A stretch of DNA of 7,538 bases, taken from assembly GCA_900546005.1 (NCBI GenBank), contig URBJ01000101.1, forward strand, positions 1 through 7,538, written 5' to 3'. Under the pieces are notes generated by a model that made no database searches, was not told the origin of the DNA, and worked only from the letters and a program-made list of their open reading frames with translations. This stretch comes from an uncultured Alistipes sp. Its GTDB lineage: Bacteria; Bacteroidota; Bacteroidia; Bacteroidales; Rikenellaceae. Position 1 is the first letter of the stretch, and each line of letters begins with the position of its first letter. The position numbers were made by a program, and so were the translations under genes. Of the stretch, positions 6,490 to 7,538 are shown piece by piece.

Positions 6490-6532
6490 GGGGGGGAGGA
6501 AGCAACTTTTTCCAAGTTGTTTCCTCCCCCCC
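6490..6532 (-). terminator. Strong hairpin downstream of the ROK gene
   Basis: Bases 6490-6508 pair with 6514-6532 over 19 positions with one imperfect pair (6502/6520: a G-U wobble in plus-strand RNA, A-C in minus-strand RNA) and a five-base loop. The base of the stem is seven consecutive G-C pairs. On the minus strand the stem is followed within two bases by TTTT, which fits an intrinsic terminator for the ROK gene that ends at 6580. There is no T tail on the plus strand. Confidence 0.65.
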
Positions 6533-6579
6533 TACGGTTCGCCGGATCACGTCGTCAAACAGCCGGTCCGGAGGCTCAA

Positions 6580-7538
6580 CTATTTCTTTTCATGCACATG
6601 TTGCCAAGCCAGTGCCGAAGCACCCAACACAGCAGCATTCTTTCCGTCGATTCCCGAAGGCAACAGTTTCACCTTGTTCCGGAAGATCGGCATCATGTGC
6701 ATCTCCATATATTTCTTGGTCGGTTCGAAAATATATTTTCCGGCTTTTGCCAGACCTCCGAAGAGGAAGATGGCCTCGGGACTGGTAATCGAAACCGCAT
6801 CAGCCAGAGCACGACCGAGCAACATTCCGGTATATTCGTATGCTTCGATAGCCAACGGATCACCGTTCAGAGCGGCTTTCGTAATCATCTCGGCCGTCAG
6901 GTCGTTATACGTAATATGACGGAATTCACTGTCGGCGATGCTGTCCGCCATCAGTTTGAAGATCGTACGTTTGATTCCCGTTGCCGAAACGTAAGTTTCG
7001 AGACAGCCCTTACGACCACAGCCGCACACACGCCCCGTATGGCTCACCGTCACGTGGCCCAACTCTCCGGCAAAACCGTCGTGTCCGTAAATCAGCTGAC
7101 CATTGGCCACGAATCCGCTGCCGAGCCCAGTTCCCAGAGTAACGACCAAGAAATCTTTCATACCTTTGGCCCCGCCATACACCATTTCACCCACAGCGGC
7201 GGCATTTGCATCGTTGGTAACAATTACCGGCAGTGTCGGGAAGAAACGTCCCATTTTTTCAACCAGATTAATGGTTCCTTTCCAAGGCAAATTCGGAGCA
7301 AATTCGATCGTTCCTTTATAATAGTTTCCGTTCGGTGCACCGATACCTACACCGATCAGTTCGAACTCTTCGTTCGACGTTTTCAACAAATTCTGGATTC
7401 CGATATAAAGTTCCTCAATATAAAGATCCGCATCCGGAAAATTACGGGTGGGGAATACACCTTCACACAGGATGTTACCTTGTTCGTCTACCAAACCATA
7501 GGCAGAGTTGGTTCCTCCGATATCGATACCGACCGCTA
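6580..7538 (-). CDS. ROK family sugar kinase (glucokinase-like), 5' end cut off
   Basis: ROK kinases phosphorylate free hexoses such as glucose with ATP in the cytoplasm. About 318 residues are visible, and a few N-terminal residues lie beyond the right edge. The frame continues past an internal TTG to read AVGIDIGGTNSAYG, with the ATP-binding DIGGT motif, so the start is outside the window. Numbered from the first visible residue, NDANAAA (108-114) contains the catalytic Asp109. GELGH (157-161) and CGCGRKGCLE (171-180) form the ROK zinc motif, and FGGLAK (259-264) and GKNAAVLGAS (298-307) close the nucleotide site. The absence of an N-terminal helix-turn-helix in this frame, which reaches DIGGT right at the edge, favours a kinase over a NagC/Mlc-type repressor. 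Glucokinase is the likeliest function, but other sugars (mannose, N-acetylmannosamine, fructose) cannot be excluded. Confidence 0.9.
   Translation of the reverse strand, partial: AVGIDIGGTNSAYGLVDEQGNILCEGVFPTRNFPDADLYIEELYIGIQNLLKTSNEEFELIGVGIGAPNGNYYKGTIEFAPNLPWKGTINLVEKMGRFFPTLPVIVTNDANAAAVGEMVYGGAKGMKDFLVVTLGTGLGSGFVANGQLIYGHDGFAGELGHVTVSHTGRVCGCGRKGCLETYVSATGIKRTIFKLMADSIADSEFRHITYNDLTAEMITKAALNGDPLAIEAYEYTGMLLGRALADAVSITSPEAIFLFGGLAKAGKYIFEPTKKYMEMHMMPIFRNKVKLLPSGIDGKNAAVLGASALAWQHVHEKK

Noticed and set aside
6580..7538. ROK-type transcriptional repressor (NagC/Mlc-like)
   Set aside because: The DIGGT motif sits at the very start of the visible protein and, by family comparison, only a few residues should be missing. 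A repressor would need a DNA-binding domain of about 80 residues upstream; the off-window part cannot be seen, so this is rejected as less likely rather than disproved.

Overview
The window looks like chromosomal DNA from a member of the Bacteroidota, probably a Bacteroidales species of moderate GC content. An Alistipes-like or Rikenellaceae origin is a guess. The evidence is the set of protein families (ExbB/ExbD, a short QueG, a FadD-like ligase with LPLSHTYE, a glucokinase-like ROK protein), starts with little Shine-Dalgarno sequence, and promoter-like boxes of the Bacteroides type (TAnnTTTG, once with TTTG 19 bases upstream). I see no mobile element, CRISPR array, tRNA or rRNA.

Left part, reading leftward (1-1885): queG (epoxyqueuosine reductase, last step of queuosine tRNA modification), then exbB and the first 35 codons of exbD (proton-channel energisers of TonB-type outer-membrane transport). 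The best promoter in the window lies between queG and exbB, so exbB-exbD is probably its own transcription unit, continuing past base 1.

Middle, reading rightward (2002-5194): an acyl-CoA synthetase-like adenylate-forming enzyme, a small E1-like protein (ThiF/MoeB/HesA family) without its usual cysteines, and a SAM-dependent methyltransferase with two CxxC pairs. The gaps are 32 and 5 bases, so they are probably co-transcribed, and the unit ends in a perfect 20-bp hairpin. queG and this operon diverge from a 116-base spacer holding back-to-back -7 boxes. I could not assign a joint pathway to the three proteins. This operon is the least ordinary part of the window.

Right part, reading leftward (5543-7538): an NfsA/Frp-like nitroreductase and, upstream of it, a ROK sugar kinase cut by the right edge. 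A 19-bp G/C-run hairpin and a short AT-flanked palindrome separate them. A gene-free stretch (5231-5542) lies between the converging methyltransferase and nitroreductase genes.

Overall this is mostly housekeeping and metabolic sequence. No clearly new system is evident; the points worth checking are the three-gene operon, the cysteine-poor E1-like protein and the structured intergenic hairpins.
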